A DNA stretch of 64,000 bases from Caprimulgus europaeus (lineage: Eukaryota; Chordata; Aves; Caprimulgiformes; Caprimulgidae): positions 6,187,054 to 6,251,053 of the forward strand of contig OU015529.1 in the NCBI GenBank assembly GCA_907165065.1, in the 5' to 3' direction. Below, piece by piece: positions 63,301 through 64,000 of the stretch (position 1 is the first letter of the stretch; the number at the start of each line of letters is the position of its first letter). Both the position numbers and the translations under genes were made by a program. The notes under the pieces were generated by a model. That model saw only the letters and a list, made by a program, of their open reading frames with translations, did no database searches and was not told where the DNA came from.

Positions 63301-64000
63301 CACTATAAGCACTAAACAGATACAGGTTCAGAAAACTAGTTGACCTCAGAACAATCATTCCATAAATGTAAAGCTGGAAGAGATTAATAAACTTAATTGG
63401 TTATAAACAAATTAGAAGCCAGGCTTTGTTTAAGGACACATAAGAATACACTTAAAAACACAAACCCTGGTGCTTCTCCATTTATTAAGAGTTAGGAAAA
63501 AAATATGTCACTGAAGAAGTTCACTAGGTGATCAGCTCTTCCCACTGCAGAAACCTTCCACAAACTAAGGGCCAGCAAGAAACAAGGTCAATTCTTCTGC
63601 CCTCCTTTATACACAATAAAAAGCTGTTCTACAATCTCACTGCATTAAACCACACAGTGTTTAAATTTTGGCAATTCCCAGCTGAAAGGGACTAACAACA
63701 AATTTATTGACATTTACCTTGGGAATTCCCAAATAGAGGTTGTATTCATCTCTTCATGGAAAATGTAAATCCACTTACTGGCCATGAGTTCCTGCAGCAC
63801 CTCTTCTTGCACCACAAATCAATGCTCTCTCCTTTCCCCAAGCTTGTCAGCTCTTAAAATGTTGCTGCAGGAGGTTGGGTTTGTCTGTGATTGTGCTTGT
63901 TCTGCATCAGCCTGAACTGAACACTCAGATCAGCTGTGCTTGTCTCTCTGGGGGTGAGTAGCACAGGAGTTTGCTTTTAGTATTAAAAAAAGAGGGGACT
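57369..64000. other. Non-coding sequence, no gene seen
   Basis: About 6.6 kb of AT-rich unique DNA to the window edge. Open frames are at most 80 codons without recognised features. It contains a T/G-rich tract (60471-60570) and an A/G-run near 59923-59952. A TGTCCTGGTTTTGC word near 58377 resembles the start of some bird LTRs but nothing following it supports an LTR. Confidence 0.6.
60471..60570. repeat. T/G-rich low-complexity tract
   Basis: About 100 bases dominated by T and G in irregular TTTGG, GGGGTTT and TTGTTG units. The opposite strand gives a lysine/asparagine/proline-rich frame (60338-60577) purely because of this composition. Confidence 0.85.

Noticed and set aside
63770-63870. 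Minus-strand donor-like CCA|GTAAGT with short open frame upstream
   Set aside because: A stop codon lies 13 codons upstream of the donor-like site in the most protein-like frame and no usable acceptor fits that frame.
1-64000. CRISPR arrays, operons, phage or plasmid features
   Set aside because: The window is vertebrate nuclear DNA; no regularly spaced repeats of CRISPR type or prokaryotic gene structure are present.

Overview
The window looks like a bird nuclear genome, most likely a neognath (probably neoavian) species. The evidence is at least ten copies of the CR1 LINE, the dominant avian retroposon, ending in the typical ATTCTATG or ATTCTGTG octamer repeats, plus one LTR of a kind widespread in birds that starts TGTGGTAGGTTGACC. 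The DNA is AT-rich and CpG-poor and shows no prokaryotic gene organisation. The species cannot be named from this sequence.

I find no host protein-coding gene, rRNA or functional tRNA. Every open frame longer than about 135 codons lies in a CR1 or in the LTR. The rest are short, of odd composition and unlike any family I recognise. The window is therefore intergenic or lies within a very long intron; the sequence alone cannot decide which.

Layout: 1-5.9 kb is unique AT-rich sequence with one possible MIR-like relic (about 4.1 kb). A CR1 lies at 5.9-6.35 kb. Simple A/C-rich or T/G-rich tracts lie at 6.75 and 8.6 kb. From 11.2 to 18.6 kb there is a cluster of insertions: a long CR1 with a recognisable reverse-transcriptase domain (minus strand), two short CR1 tails (plus), a roughly 1.07 kb apparently solo LTR (minus) with a degenerate tandem array inside it, and a CR1 that still keeps about 140 open codons (plus). 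From 18.6 to 34.9 kb no CR1 or LTR is visible; this stretch contains a diverged pair of direct repeats (20.9/21.5 kb), a tRNA-like relic (27.55 kb) and one weak exon-like segment (31.9 kb). From 34.9 kb on there are five more CR1 copies (34.9, 45.3, 46.3, 50.2 and 56.9 kb), a tentative second LTR-like segment (36.3-36.9 kb), MIR- or L3-like ancient relics (44.9-45.1 kb and 53.3 kb) and several low-complexity tracts.

Nothing here forms a pathway or operon, and I did not find an undescribed biological system. The most useful observations are the tandem array inside the LTR, the diverged 97-bp repeat pair, the ancient tRNA-SINE relics, and the contrast between an insertion-dense 7 kb block and a following 16 kb block free of recognisable insertions.
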